Part shown: piece after piece, positions 1 through 11,668 of the stretch | Layout of the letters: each line of letters opens with the position of its first letter | Numbering within the stretch: the first letter of the stretch is position 1 | Assembly (NCBI GenBank): GCA_024760905.1 | Contig: CM045745.1 | Location: 14,195,282 to 14,259,281 of the forward strand | Origin: Plotosus lineatus | Lineage: Eukaryota; Chordata; Actinopteri; Siluriformes; Plotosidae | Direction: 5' to 3' | Length of the DNA stretch: 64,000 nt | Notes under the pieces: model-generated | Databases searched by the model: none | What the model was told of the DNA's origin: nothing | Seen by the model: the letters and a program-made list of their open reading frames with translations, nothing else | Program-made: the position numbers and the translations under genes

Positions 1-124
1 AATAAAAGACCTGAAATATTTCAGTTGGTGTGCAATGAATCTAAAATATATGAAAGTTTAATTTTTATCAGTACATTACAGAAAATAATGAACTTGATCA
101 CAATGTGCTAATTTTTTGAGAAGG
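1..124 (-). mobile_element. Tc1-like element, end fragment (copy a)
   Basis: The window opens inside the terminal inverted repeat of a Tc1 element, ending in ctaattttttgagaagg at about 107-124. It matches the right end of the minus-strand copy at 1253-2797 base for base apart from a few changes, so the rest of the element lies left of the window. Confidence 0.85.
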
Positions 125-264
125 ACGAGTGTATGTGTGTGTGTGTGTGTGTGTGTGCATGTATAGATAGATACAGCTTTATTAATCTCACAGTGGAGAA
201 ATTCACTGTTACAGGCTCTTGAGGTACCATCAGTAGGGGGTGCAAAATAGATACATATACAATA

Positions 265-296
<32 letters not shown>

Positions 297-484
297 TATA
301 TAAATAAATAAATAGATACATAAATAGTATAAAATAAAAAAAGAAAAGAACAACTTTGTAGACTGGCCTATATTCAAGTGGACATGTATCTGAGGGCAGA
401 GTAGATGGGTTGATGTGGTTCACAGTCAGTGGGGTAGATGTGGTTGATTAAAGTGCACGTATGTGTATATATATATATATATAT
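125..484. repeat. Spacer repeat: (GT)n, LINE-tail-like segment, (TA)n
   Basis: Contains a (GT)n run, then a segment around 160-330 of the type gcTTTATTAATCtcac with (ATAC)n, resembling the reversed 3' tail of a teleost LINE, and a (TA)n run at 465-486. The same block recurs at 2797-3192. Confidence 0.6.
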
Positions 485-839
485 ATGGGGCAGTGGTGGT
501 CTAGTGGTATAGGGCGCTGGATCGCTGATCCAAAGGTTGGGGGGTTCGAGTCCCACTCTCCACAAGGTTGTCACTGTCCCCCCAGTGCAGCTAACTGGGT
601 TATCAAAGGCGGGCCATGTCTCTCACTGTCTATAGTGAGAGGCATGTAAAAGAACCATTGCTGACTTTCGTAAAGAGTAGGCTGCAAAGTCGTCAGCATG
701 TTTCTGTCCCTTGCTAAAAAGGGTTGTGTCAGGAAGGGCATCCGACGTAAAAAAAAAAAACGCTGCCAAATCAAACGTGCAAATCAGATGATTCGGTGTG
801 ACTCCCAAGTAAAAGGGAAAAAAGCCGAAAGGAAGACAG

Positions 840-843
<4 letters not shown>
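485..843 (+). mobile_element. SINE-1 copy (tRNA-like head, RTE body and tail)
   Basis: The head has A-box-like TGGTCTAGTGGTATAGG and B-box GGTTCGAGTCC. A middle segment follows (CAGCTAACTGGGTTATCAAA), then GGAAGGGCATCCGACGTAAAA, which matches the 5' end of the RTE LINE, and a tail like the LINE 3' end (gtgactcccaag...gccgaaaggaag). It is not a tRNA gene; the head does not fold as a full tRNA by eye. Confidence 0.85.
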
Positions 844-897
<54 letters not shown>

Positions 898-904
<7 letters not shown>

Positions 905-1045
905 ACCAAAGAAGAGATTTATGGATGTGGTGAAGGAAGACATGAAGGTCGTTGGAGTCAGAAAAGAAGATGCAGAGGACAGGGTGAGATGGAGGCGGAT
1001 GATTTGCTGTGGCGACCCCTGAAGGGAACAGCCGAAAGTAAAAGA
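898..1045 (+). mobile_element. RTE LINE, 3' end fragment
   Basis: About 145 bp match the last codons and tail of the RTE LINEs elsewhere in the window: gagatttatggatgtggtga through gctgtggcgacccctgaagg and gccgaaag. It is 5' truncated next to a (TA)n run. Confidence 0.85.
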
Positions 1046-1096
1046 TGTATGTATGTGTGTGTGTATATAGTAGTGAATCTATCTGTAGTGAAAATA

Positions 1097-1148
1097 AAGT
1101 TTCAATCGAAAGTCTTTGTTCTGTCCTTTTATTTTTACTTGTATATCG

Positions 1149-1188
<40 letters not shown>

Positions 1189-1252
1189 TGTGTATATACA
1201 CACACACACACACATGATATGCACATATATACACACACCATATATATACATA
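1097..1252. repeat. Duplicated spacer with (GT)n and (CA)n
   Basis: Shares gaaagtctttgttctgtcct and following bases with 3505-3535. It contains (GT)n at about 1158-1187 and (CA)n at about 1198-1214. Confidence 0.6.
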
Positions 1253-2797
1253 CTAGTCCTTCTCAAAAAATTAGCATATTGTGATAAAGTTTATTTTCTG
1301 TAATGTACTGATAAAAATTAAGCTTTCATATTTTCGATTCATTGCACACCAACTGAAATATTTCAGGTCTTTTATTGTTTTAATACTGATGATTTTGGCA
1401 TACAGCTCATGAAAACCCCAAATTCCTCTCAAAAAATTTGCATATTTTATCCGACCAATAAAAAAGTGTTTTTAATACAAAAAAGAAGTCAACCTTCAAA
1501 TAATTATGTTTAGTTATGCACTCAATACTTGGTCGGGAATCCTTTTGCAGAAATGACTGCTTCAATGCGGCGTGGCATGGAGGCAATCAGCCTGTGGCAC
1601 TGCTGAGGTGTTATGGAGGCCCAGGATGCCTCAATAGCGGCCTTAAGCTCATCCACAGTGTTGGGTCTGGTGTCTCTCAACTTTCTCTTCACAATATCCC
1701 ACAGATTCTCTATGGGGTTCAGGTCAGGAGAGTTGGCAGGCCAATTGAGCACAGTAATACCATGGTCAGTAAACCATTTACCAGTGGGTTTGGCACTGTG
1801 AGCAGGTGCCAGGTCGTGCTGAAAAATGTAATCTTTCTCCATAAAGCTTTTCAGCAGATGGAGGCATGAAGTGCTCCAAAATCTCCTGATAGCTATCTGC
1901 ATTGACCCTGCCCTTGATAAAACAGTGGAGCAACACCAGCAGCTGACATGGCACCCCAGACCATCACTGACTGTGGGGACTTGACACTGGACTTCAGGAA
2001 TTTTGGCATTTCCTTCTCCCCAGTCTTCCTCCAGACTCTGGCACCTTGATTTCCAAATGACATGCAAAATTTGCTTTCATCCGAAAAAAGTACTTTGGAC
2101 CACTGTGCAACAGTCCAGTGCTGCTTCTCTGTAGCCCAGGTCAGGCGCTTCTGCCGCCGTTTCTGGTTCAAAAGTGGCTTGACATGGGGAATGCGGCACC
2201 TGTAGCCCAGTCCACTGCTTCCACAGGTCCCCCAAGGTCTGGAATCGGCCCTTCTCCACAAGCTTCCTCAAGGTCCGGTCACCTCTTCTGGTTGTGCAGC
2301 GTTTTCTGCCACACTTTTTCCTTCCCACAGACGTCCCACTGAGGTGGCTTGATAGAGCACTCTGTGGAACAGCCTATTCGCTCAGAGATTTCTTTCTGTG
2401 TCTTACCCTCTTGCTTGAGGGTGTCAATGATGGCCTTCTGGACAGCAGTCAGGTCGGCAGTCTTACCCATGGTTGCGGTTTTGAGTAATGAACCAGGCTG
2501 GGAGTTTTTAAAAGCCTCAGGAATCTTTTGCAGGTGTTTAGAGTTAATTGGTTGATTCAGATGATTAGGTTAATAGCTCGTTTAGAGTATCTTGTCATGA
2601 TATGCTAATTTTTTGAGATAGGAATTTTGGGTTTTCATGAGCTGTATGCCAAAATCATCAGTATTAAAACAATAAAAGACCTGAAATATTTCAGTTGGTG
2701 TGCAATGAATCTAAAATATATGAAAGTTTAATTTTTATCAGTACATTACAGAAAATAATGAACTTTATCACAATGTGCTAATTTTTTTAGAAGGACT
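1253..2797 (-). mobile_element. Tc1-like transposon, defective (copy b)
   Basis: Both ends carry the inverted repeat gtccttctcaaaaaattagc / ...aaggac. The minus-strand transposase starts [20 protein letters not shown] (paired-type helix-turn-helix) at 2470 and ends [12 protein letters not shown] at 1525, but is broken by frameshifts, including a 53-bp deletion shared with three other copies (the junction reads gactgggctacagg in transposase sense). DDE landmarks [17 protein letters not shown] and [13 protein letters not shown] are visible in separate frames. Not functional. Confidence 0.93.
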
Positions 2798-3137
2798 TGT
2801 GTGTGTTGTGTGTCTGTGCATGTATAGACAGATACAGCTTTATTAATCTCACAATGGAGAAATTCACTGTTACAGGCTCTTGAGGTACCATCAGTAGGGG
2901 GTGCAAAATAGATACATATACAATAATACATACATACACACATACATACATACATATATATTATATAAATAAATAAATAGATACATAAATAGTATAAAAT
3001 AATAAACAATAAAAAAAGAAAAGAACAACTTTGTAGACTGGCCTACATTCAAGTGGACATGTATCTGAGGGCAGAGTAGATGGGTTGATGTGGTTCACAG
3101 TCAGTGGGGTAGATGTGGTTGATTAAAGTGCACGTAT

Positions 3138-3192
<55 letters not shown>
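2797..3192. repeat. Spacer repeat, second copy
   Basis: Duplicate of the block at 125-484: (GT)n, the gatacagctttattaatctc segment, (ATAC)n and a (TA)n run at 3147-3187. It lies next to the same Tc1 end. Confidence 0.8.
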
Positions 3193-3193
<1 letters not shown>

Positions 3194-3501
3194 GGGGCAG
3201 TGGTGGTCTCGTGGTATAGGGCGCTGGATCGCTGATCCAAAGGTTGGGGGGTTCGAGTCCCACTCTCCACAAGGTTGTCACTGTCCCCCCCAGTGCAGCT
3301 AACTGGGTTATCAAAGGCGGGCCATGTCTTTCACTGTCTATGGTGAGAGGCATGTAAAAGAACCATTGCTGACTTTCGTAAAGAGTAGGCTGCAAAGTCG
3401 TCAGCATGTTTCTGTCCCTTGCTAAAAAGGGTTGTGGCAAGAAGGGCATCCGACGTAAAAAAAAAAAAAAGCTGCCAAATCAAACGTGCGAATCAGATTC
3501 A
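3193..3501 (+). mobile_element. SINE-1 copy, 3' truncated
   Basis: Same head and body as the copy at 485, ending soon after gcgaatcagat; the RTE-type tail is missing. It corresponds to the first copy in the tandem arrangement. Confidence 0.85.
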
Positions 3502-3587
3502 GTAGAAAGTCTTTGTTCTGTCCTTTTATTTTTACTTATACATATTATATATATATAATATGTATGTGTGTGTGTATAGGTATACAC

Positions 3588-3640
<53 letters not shown>

Positions 3641-5192
3641 TAGTCCTTCTCAAAAAATTAGCATATTGTGATAAAGTTCATTATTTTCTGTAATGTACTG
3701 ATAAAAATTAAACTTTCATATGTTTTAGATTCATTGCACACCAACTGAAACATTTCAGGTCTTTTATTGTTTTAATACTAAGGATTTTGGCATACAGCTC
3801 ATGAAAACCCAAAATTCCTCTCTCAAAAAATTAGCATATCATGTTCAGGTACTCTAACCGAGCTATTAACCTAATCATCTGAATCAACCAATTAACTCTT
3901 AAACACCTGCAAAAGATTCCTGAGGCTTTTAAAAACTCCCAGCCTGGTTCATTACTCAAAACCGCAATCACGGGTAAGACTGCCGACCTGACTGCTGTCC
4001 AGAAGGCCATCATTGACACCCTCAAGCAAGAGGGTAAGACACAGAAAGAAATCTCTGAGCGAATAGGCTGTTCCCAGAGTGCCGTATCAAGCCACCTAAG
4101 TGGGACGTCTGTGGGAAGGAACAAGTGTGGCAGAAAACGCTGCACAACCAGAAGAGGTGACCGGACCGTGAGGAAGATTGTGGAGAAGGGCTGATTCCAG
4201 ACCTTGGGGAACCTGTGGAAGCAGTGGACTGGGCTACAGGTGCCGCATTCCCCAGGTCAAGCCACTTCTGAACCGGAAACGGCGGCAGAAGCACTTGACC
4301 TGGGCTACAGAAAAGCAGCACTGGACTGTTGCTCAGTGGTTTTTTCGCATGAAAGCAAATTTTGCATATCATTTGGAAATCAAGGTGCCAGAGTCTGGAG
4401 GAAGACTGGGGAGAAGGAAATGCGAAAATGTCTGAAGTCCAGTGTCAAGTACCCACAGTCAGTGATGGTCTGGGGTGCCATGTCAGCTGCTGGTGTTGGT
4501 CCACTGTGTTTTATCAAGGGCAGGGTCAGTGCAGCTAGCTATCAGGAGATTTTAGAGCACTTCATGCTTCCATCTGCTGAAAAGCTTTATGGAGATGAAG
4601 ATTTCATTTTTCAGCACGACCTGGCACCTGCTCACAGTGCCAAAACCACTGCTAATTGGTTTACTGACCATGGTATTACTGTGCTCAATTGGCCTGCCAA
4701 CTCTCCTGACCTGAACCCCATAGAGAATCTGTGGGATATTGTGAAGAGAAAGTTGAGAGACACCAGACCCAACACTGTGGATGAGCTTAAGGCCGCTATC
4801 GAAGCATCCTGGGCCTCCATAATACCTCAGCAGTGCCACAGGCTGATTGCCTCCATGCCACGCCGCATTGAAGCAGTCATTTCTGCAAAAGGATTCCTGA
4901 CCAAGTATTGAGTGCATAACTGAACATAATTATTTGACGGTTTACTTTTTTTTGTATTAAAAGCACTTTTTTATTGGTCGGATGAAATATGCTAATTTTT
5001 TGAGAGTGGAATTTTTGGTTTTTCTTTACTTTTTTGCCAAAATTATCAATATTAAAACAATAAAAGGCTTGAACTACAGTACTTCAGTTCTGTGTAATGA
5101 ATCTAAAATATATGAAAGTCTAATGTTTGTCAGTACATTACAGAAAATAATGAACTTTATCACAATATGCAAATTTTTTGAGAAGGACTAGT
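3641..5192 (+). mobile_element. Tc1-like transposon, defective (copy c)
   Basis: Bounded by ctagtccttctc and gagaaggactag. The transposase start codon is ACG (3969-3971) instead of ATG, an in-frame TGA follows in GEKG*, the shared 53-bp deletion is present at about 4229, and the bases around the SDES motif are partly lost. Residues 4500-4911 remain readable: [34 protein letters not shown]. Not functional by itself, but both ends look intact. Confidence 0.93.
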
Positions 5193-5215
5193 ACATTTGA
5201 AGTCATAATTAGAGA

Positions 5216-5510
5216 TGTTAAAGATTTATCTTACTAAGGTCAAAGGAGCTGGAGCCATGGCAGGTTACACCTTGACCAGCTTGCCAACAAGCATGAAAAA
5301 GCATTCACTTGGGAATTTGGAACAGACAGTAACCTCATCTGTATGTCGTTGGACTATGGGTGGAAAACAGAAGTACCCCAAGGAAACCCATACAATAACT
5401 GGGAGGACATACAAACACCACATTAAAATACACTTTCTGAGCCCAGGATGTGAATCCAGGACCTTCTTACTATGAGGCTCATGCTTACCAAGATCCCGCC
5501 ATGCTGCCGC
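5216..5510 (-). repeat. SINE-2-like repeat, degenerate
   Basis: Reverse complement of a tRNA-headed repeat: gaatccaggaccttcttact is the inverted B-box region, followed inward by tgggaggacatacaaac. It resembles the better copies at 55826 and 61337. Confidence 0.55.
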
Positions 5511-5638
5511 ACAAGCAAAGCAAATTGAGCCAATAGTTTTCCTCACTATAAATATGCAACAAAAAGCACTACCTTTATGATTTGGTGGTATACGCTTTGT
5601 TTTTAATACTTAGCCTAGAGTATATATATGTTAAGTGA

Positions 5639-6720
5639 CAGTGCTGTGCAAAAGGTTTTGCCCCTGACCAATTTCTGTCATTTTTTGCACGTTTGTCACT
5701 GTCATCCATTTCAGATCAAGCAAACCTAAATATTCATCAAAGATCAAACACAAGTAAACACAAAATGCAGTTTTCAGTGCCAGTTGCATTTATTCAGCGG
5801 ATAAAAACAACTGAACCTCCAAGGGCCCCCTAAGCCTCATAGCTGGTTGAACCACCTTTTGCAGCAATAACTGCAGTCAAGCGTTTGTGATAAGAGGCGA
5901 TGAGTCTTTCACATCACTGTGATGGGATTTTGGCCCACTCTTCTCTGCGGAATTGTTTAAGATCAACCAGATTGGATGGTTTTCGGGCATGAACAGCCTT
6001 TTTAAGGTCATTCCACAGCATTTTAATTGCGTTCAGGTTGGGACTTTGACTAGGCCACTCCAAAACCTTCGTTTTGTTCTAGAAATGGACTTGCTGGTGT
6101 GCTTCGGATCATTGTCTTGCTGCAGAACCCAGGTGCACTTTAGCTTGCAGTCCCAAACTGATGAATGAACATTCTTCACCAGGATTTCTTGGTAGCAGGA
6201 TTCATGGTTCCATCAATCATGACAAGTCGCCCAGGTCCTGAAGCAGCAGCAAAGCAAGCCCAGATCATCACACTTCCACCACCATGTTTCACTGTTGGCA
6301 CAGTGTTCTTTTTATCAAATGCAGTGTTCCTTTTGTACCTCATGTAACAGGATGCATTTCTCCCAAAAAGTTCAACTCCAGACATTACATTTTCCCAAAA
6401 GCTTTGGGGATTATCAAGATGTTTTTGGCAAAAGTGAGTCATGCCTTGATTTTCGTTTTTGTCAACAATGGTTTTCGCCTCGGAACTCTCCTATTGATTC
6501 CATTTTTGCCTCATGTCTTTCTGATGGTAGTCATGGTGATTTTTGGATTCTTTTTGACTTCTCTGGTTAGTCTGCGCCATGCTCTTGGAGTAATTTTGGT
6601 AGGTCGACCACTAATAGAATGAATCACAATTACCTCACCTTTTAAGAAGGGAGGCAATTACTTTTTCAGAGAGGTTCATGTAGGTTGGGATAGGAATTTT
6701 CTCTTAGCAAATAAAGTCAC
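5639..6720 (-). mobile_element. Tc1-like transposon of a second family, decayed
   Basis: Begins with cagtgctgtgcaaaaggttt. Minus-strand fragments read TVKHGGGSVMIWACFAAAS and SGPGRLVMIDGTMNPATK, the central part of a Tc1 transposase, and the left part matches the C-terminal region ([17 protein letters not shown]). Multiple stops. The right end is unclear; a poly(T) run follows at 6725-6764. Confidence 0.75.
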
Positions 6721-6732
6721 AACAGGAAAACT

Positions 6733-6768
<36 letters not shown>

Positions 6769-6971
6769 CTTGGGTTATCTTTGCATCACGTTGAAATTTG
6801 ATGAATGTTTGATGATCTGAAAAAGTGACGCGTGACTTTTCCTTTCAGCTTTTTCCCTTTTTAACTGGTCGCCACAACGAATCATTCGCAGGGCAGAGAT
6901 ACACTGGCGGCTATGCAGCTTACTCTTGAAGAAAGTCAGCAATGGTTCTTTTACAACTTCTCCCCACAGAA

Positions 6972-9287
6972 CAGGGGTCGGCAACCTTTGCCATTCAAAG
7001 AGCCATTTGGACCCGTTTTCTACATTAAAGTAAACACTGGGAGCCACAAATCCTTTTTTGACATTTAAAATCAAAGAAAACTGCATATAATGTTTTTTCC
7101 TCTTTCTCCTTCATGTTAATATAAAACGTGTTGTAATGATTTAAACGACTGCAGAGACAATTCAATTACAATTATGCTTGCAACTAAAACATTTAGATTA
7201 GAAAAAAAATGCCAGCCTCCCCGCGACCCAAATTAGGATTGAGTGGTTCAGAAAATGAATGAATGTGTTCGAGTCCTTCTTGTATTATTATAGAGAAAAA
7301 GAATATCCCACGAAGTGTGGGACGGGGTGCAGCCAGATGTGTTAATGGGTTGGGTAGCCGACCTCACCATCACGCCCTTCGTTGGATTTTCTTTTTCTTT
7401 ATTCGTTATATTAATGTTGGTTTGTCATAGTTTGAATATACTTAGGGCAGAGGTCAGCATTTGTGAACAACAGTTTGGTTTTATGCCAAGAAAGAGCACC
7501 ACAGATGCAGTGTTTTCTTTGAGGATGTTAATCGAGAAGTACAGAGAAGGTCAGAAGGAGCTGCATTGTGCTTTTGTGGATCTGGAGAAAGCATATGACA
7601 GGGTGCCGAGAGAGGAACTGTGGTATTGCATGAAAAAGTCTTGAGTGGCAGAGAAGTATGTTAGAGTGGTGAAGGACATGTATGAGAGATGTAAGACAGT
7701 GGTGAGGTGTGCTGTCGGCGTGACCGACGAATTCAAGGTGGAGATGGGTCTGCATCAAGGGTCAGCTCTGAGCCCCTTCTTGTTTGCTATGGTGATGGAC
7801 AGGCTGACAGACGAGGTTAGACAAGAATCTCCATGGACTATGATGTTTGCAGATGACCTTGTGATCTGTAGTGAGAGCAGAGAACAAGTGCAGGAAAATC
7901 TAGAAAAGTGGAGGCATGCCCTGGAAAGGAGAGGAATGAAGGTTAGCCTCAGTAAAACAGAACACATGTGTGTGAACAACAAAGAGATACGGTGAGGTTA
8001 CAGGGGGTGGAGGATTTTAAGTACTTAGGCTCAATAATCCAGAGCAATGGACAGTGTGGGAAAAGAGGTGAAGAAGCGTGTGCAGGCTAGTTGGAATGGT
8101 TGGAGAAAAGTGCCCGGTGTGATGTGTGATAGGAGAGTATCAGCAAGAATGAAGGTAAAAGTGTACAAGACGGTGTTGAGGCCAGCGATGTTGTATGGTT
8201 TAGAAACAGTGGCCCTGGGGTAAAGACAGAAGGCAGAGCTGGAGGTAGCAGAGGTGAAAATGTTGAGGTTCACTTTGGGAGTAACGAGGATGGATAGAAT
8301 CAGGAATGAGTACGTCAGAGGGACAGCACATGTTAGAGGTTTTGGAGACAAAGTCTGAGAGGCTAGATTGAGATGGTTTGGCCATGTAGAGAGGAGGGAT
8401 AGTGAGTATATTGGTAGTAGGATGCTGAGGTTGGAACTACCAAGCAGAAGGCCGAGAGGAAGACCAAAGAGAAGATTCATGGATGTGTGAAGGAGGACAT
8501 GAAGGTAGTTGGAGTAAGAGTAGAAGATAGAGAGGATAGGGTGAGATGGAGGCTGATGGATTGCTGTGGCGACCCCTGAAGGAGAAAGCCGAAAGGAAAA
8601 GAACAAGAAGAAGAAGAAGGCTGTACTGACCACCCCATTCTCAGAGTGGAGACTGAACCACACCCAGTCTTTTATTTTCTCACTGGGAGGAGAGTTATTT
8701 AATTCGGAGATTGGTGTGTGTAATATCATTCACCGTCTCTTCAGATGTAATTTCTGTTCCTGGATTACAAACCCCGGCAGCGGAAAAAATCTCTCTCGCC
8801 GTGATGCTGATGGTGAGAACGCTCCTTGCCATGAGCACAAGAATTTGGAAATCCACCAACACAGCAGATCAAAAACACTGAGACTGTCAATGTAGCTGAT
8901 TAATATAGTAGGCATGTCCACAACAACACCCACACAAAATCACCCCTCCCACGCCAAATAACTATCCGCCCACATCCATGACTGTTAATTTTCATCTATG
9001 TAATTTTCAACCCTAAAAGAGCATTTTTGAAAAGGCACCCAGTGGGTACCTGTGGGTACCCGACCATTGCAGGACTCTGCAGATTCTCCCATCATTCAGG
9101 TGAAAGCTGGTTTAACTCTCCGGAAGCCCGAAGTATTTCCGATGTGAGTAAATAAGCGGCATTTTCATTTTGCAGTTTGTTTGTGGTGCACCCGTCGGCC
9201 ACCGTAAAGTACAACATTATTTCGAAAAGCCACCAGAGAAGTGAAGGAGCCGCATGCGGCTCCGGAGCCGCGGGTTGCCGACCCTTG
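6972..9287. mobile_element. hAT-like non-autonomous element, interrupted by a LINE
   Basis: Ends are caggggtcggcaacc at 6972 and ggttgccgacccttg at 9287, a 15-bp inverted repeat with one mismatch; gccgcatgcggctccggagc lies just inside the right end, as in known fish hAT repeats. A 1.2-kb RTE LINE sits inside. Target duplication is degenerate. No transposase was recognised in 6990-7440 or 8613-9240; a LINE-type (GAAT)n tail occurs at about 7250. Confidence 0.75.
7443..8612 (+). mobile_element. RTE-type LINE, 5' truncated (copy 1)
   Basis: Starts within the reverse transcriptase domain ([20 protein letters not shown]) and runs to the 3' end gctgtggcgacccctgaagg followed by (AAG)n. [37 protein letters not shown] and FADDLVIC (instead of FADDIVIC) are visible; an in-frame TGA at 7642 and later frameshifts break it. 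Confidence 0.92.
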
Positions 9288-9407
9288 ACATAGACTGTGA
9301 GAGACATGGCCAGCCTTTGATAACCCAGTTATCTGCACTGGGGGAGATTACAAACAATGAGAAATTTCCATTGGATAATTAAATAAAATTACTCAAAGAC
9401 CATAATA

Positions 9408-10130
9408 CAGGGGTACCTCACCTTATGATAGTCCCAGCAAATGATAATTTCCAGGTTACGAAAAACATTTTCCAAAATTTTTTGTCTCTGTATATGAGTT
9501 CTCCTTATGAAACGCGCCATTCAAACATGAAAATGTGCCATTGAAACATAAAAATGCGCCATTCAAACAATGCATGAGCTGCTCTCCCACTGACTATCTT
9601 CCAACATCCTGCCCCGATGGCCTCCCATTGGCTAGGAGAGATGACGTAGCTCTCTCCCATTGGCGATTATGGAGCACACATAATGCTTTTTGTGTAAAGG
9701 ACAGAGTTACTGTTGTTTCATGAGTTTTTCGAGTGTGCTCATTGCAACCCTTATCTTTTGGCTCAGGCTTTTAACCTTGCATAAACATTTGTAAGTTTAT
9801 AACTTTGCTCAGAAGACATGGTCAACACAGCATGCACACGCATACATGTGATTCCCAGTGTGAGTGAAAAGAAGACGCGGGCTCGTGGCATGCGGTTGAG
9901 TGATATCGCAAAGGAATATGGCCAAACACTTCTACCACCGGTACGATATTGAAGCAGAAGGAGGCCTTAAAAGGTATGCTTTTATAATTTTTAAAGGGTT
10001 TCAGGGGTAGTTTGGGGGGCCTTGGAACGAATCACACGTTTTACATGCAAAATGCGGTTCAACTTACGAAAAATCCAGGTTCCGAAGAAGGCTCTGGAAC
10101 AGATTAATTTCGTAAGGTGAGGTACCACTG
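9408..10130. mobile_element. Tigger/pogo-like non-autonomous element, family A (copy 1)
   Basis: Flanked by TA. Left end caggggtacctcaccttatg, right end cgtaaggtgaggtaccactg. It carries CCAAT-box-like cccattggc motifs at about 9620-9665, a TGACGTAG site, and a 44-codon ORF from 9818 (MVNTACTRIHVIPSVSEKKT ... MRLSDIAKEYG) that resembles the N-terminus of a pogo/CENP-B-type transposase. The rest of the transposase is absent. Confidence 0.7.
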
Positions 10131-10132
10131 TA

Positions 10133-10619
10133 CAGGGATCCCTCGCTACTTCACACTTCAATACATGTGGCTTCAGTTCATCGTGGGTTTTAAAAATATA
10201 TATTCATATTCATCGAATTAAGGAAGAATAGGCGAAAAAGTGACGGAAAATGCCACAAAAACAAGGCCAATTATGCAAAAAAAAAAAAAAACCACCCTAA
10301 ACCAACAAAAAAAACCAACCCAAAATCTCCTATCAAAACTAGTTACATTGTTGTGAGGTGCGCATCTAAGTTCATGCATGCGCACCTGCTTGCATGCGTG
10401 CATACACGTCTGTATGTGTGTGGATTTATATTTTATTTACATCTTATGCATTATTTTTTTGTTTGTTATTATAAGCATTTACAGCATTGAATATGTATTT
10501 ATTGATATTATATACACATACACATGTACATATATGTCAGTCAGGGGAGGTTGGGTGAGATTTTGATAGTTGCGTGGGGATCTCGGTCCCAATTAATCAC
10601 GGAAAGTGAGGGATCCCTG
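10133..10619. mobile_element. Tigger-like non-autonomous element, family C (copy 1)
   Basis: Flanked by TA; left end cagggatccctcgctacttc, right end gaaagtgagggatccctg. AT-rich interior without coding signal. It shares the TA with the family A element on its left. Confidence 0.7.
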
Positions 10620-10812
10620 TAATGGCAATAATAACAAGAACAGTCAAATAATGAAAGTAACAGTAATATATTAATAATGATAAATACTGAAAAGTATGAA
10701 GCAATCAATTTCAACTCCAGATGGAAATAAATGTTATTTTTCTTAAGTTTGTTGAAACAATGGTATGACGAGTATGTGTGGTAAACAAAGCTAAAGTTGG
10801 AACAACCACATA

Positions 10813-11490
10813 CAGTCAGCCCCCAAATTACGAAATTAATCCGTTCTCGAGCCATTTTCATGGAGCAGGGATTATTAAGTAGGGGTCGCATCTTACATGT
10901 TAAACGCCTAATTCGTTCCAAGGCTCCAGTCTTTGGACTGGATAAACCCTTTAAAAATGATAAAAGTACACCAACTTTGTATGAAATATGTTCATTTTCT
11001 GTAACCACTTCATCCTAATTAGGGTCACGGGGAGGCTGGTGCCCATCCCAGCCAACTCAGGGCGAGGGCAGAGTACACCCTGTACAGCTCGCCAGGCCAT
11101 CGCAGGGCAGAAACACACTGACAGCTTTTCAGCCTACTCTTGTCGAAAGTCAGCAATGGTTCTTTTACATGCCAAACACCATAGACAGTGAGAGACATGG
11201 CCGGCCTTTGATAACCCAGTTAGCTGCACTGGGGGTGTATGAAATATGTGTCAAAAGCAAAAGAAAATTTATTAAACCATTTAAACATTTTATTAACATA
11301 TTAAACCATTTTATTAACATATTTATTAATTGAACCATTCTTAAACATTTTTTATTAACACACACACACATCTCTCTATCGCTGCGGGCCACGCCCACAT
11401 GACATGAATTGAAAGTGCATTCCTGCTTGACCATTTACTGAATTAAAACAAATTAAAAATAAACTAAACTAAAAACGAAAGCCTTATTCC

Positions 11491-11526
<36 letters not shown>

Positions 11527-11634
11527 GTCACTCGCTGCGGGCCACGCCCACAAGACGTGAATTTAAAGCACATTTCCTGCTTGACCAGTTACTGAATTAA
11601 AACAACTTAAAAACACTAAACTAAAGCATTATTC

Positions 11635-11668
<34 letters not shown>

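Larger units (their letters stand above)
6828..9345 (-). mobile_element. SINE-1 copy split by a hAT element
   Basis: The reversed RTE-like tail and part of the body lie at 6828-6971 (tcgccacaacgaatcattcg ... gtcagcaatggttcttttac), and the rest resumes at 9288 (gtgagagacatggccagcct ... tgataacccagttatctgca). Everything between belongs to the hAT insertion. Confidence 0.75.

Noticed and set aside
5254..5475. ATGGCAG|gttaca as the missing plscr3 first exon (would give MAG joined to YPPTY)
   Set aside because: It would be in phase and human PLSCR3 begins MAGY, but the bases belong to the reversed SINE-2-type repeat (ctggcaagctgg.caaggtgtaacc) and the donor is weak.
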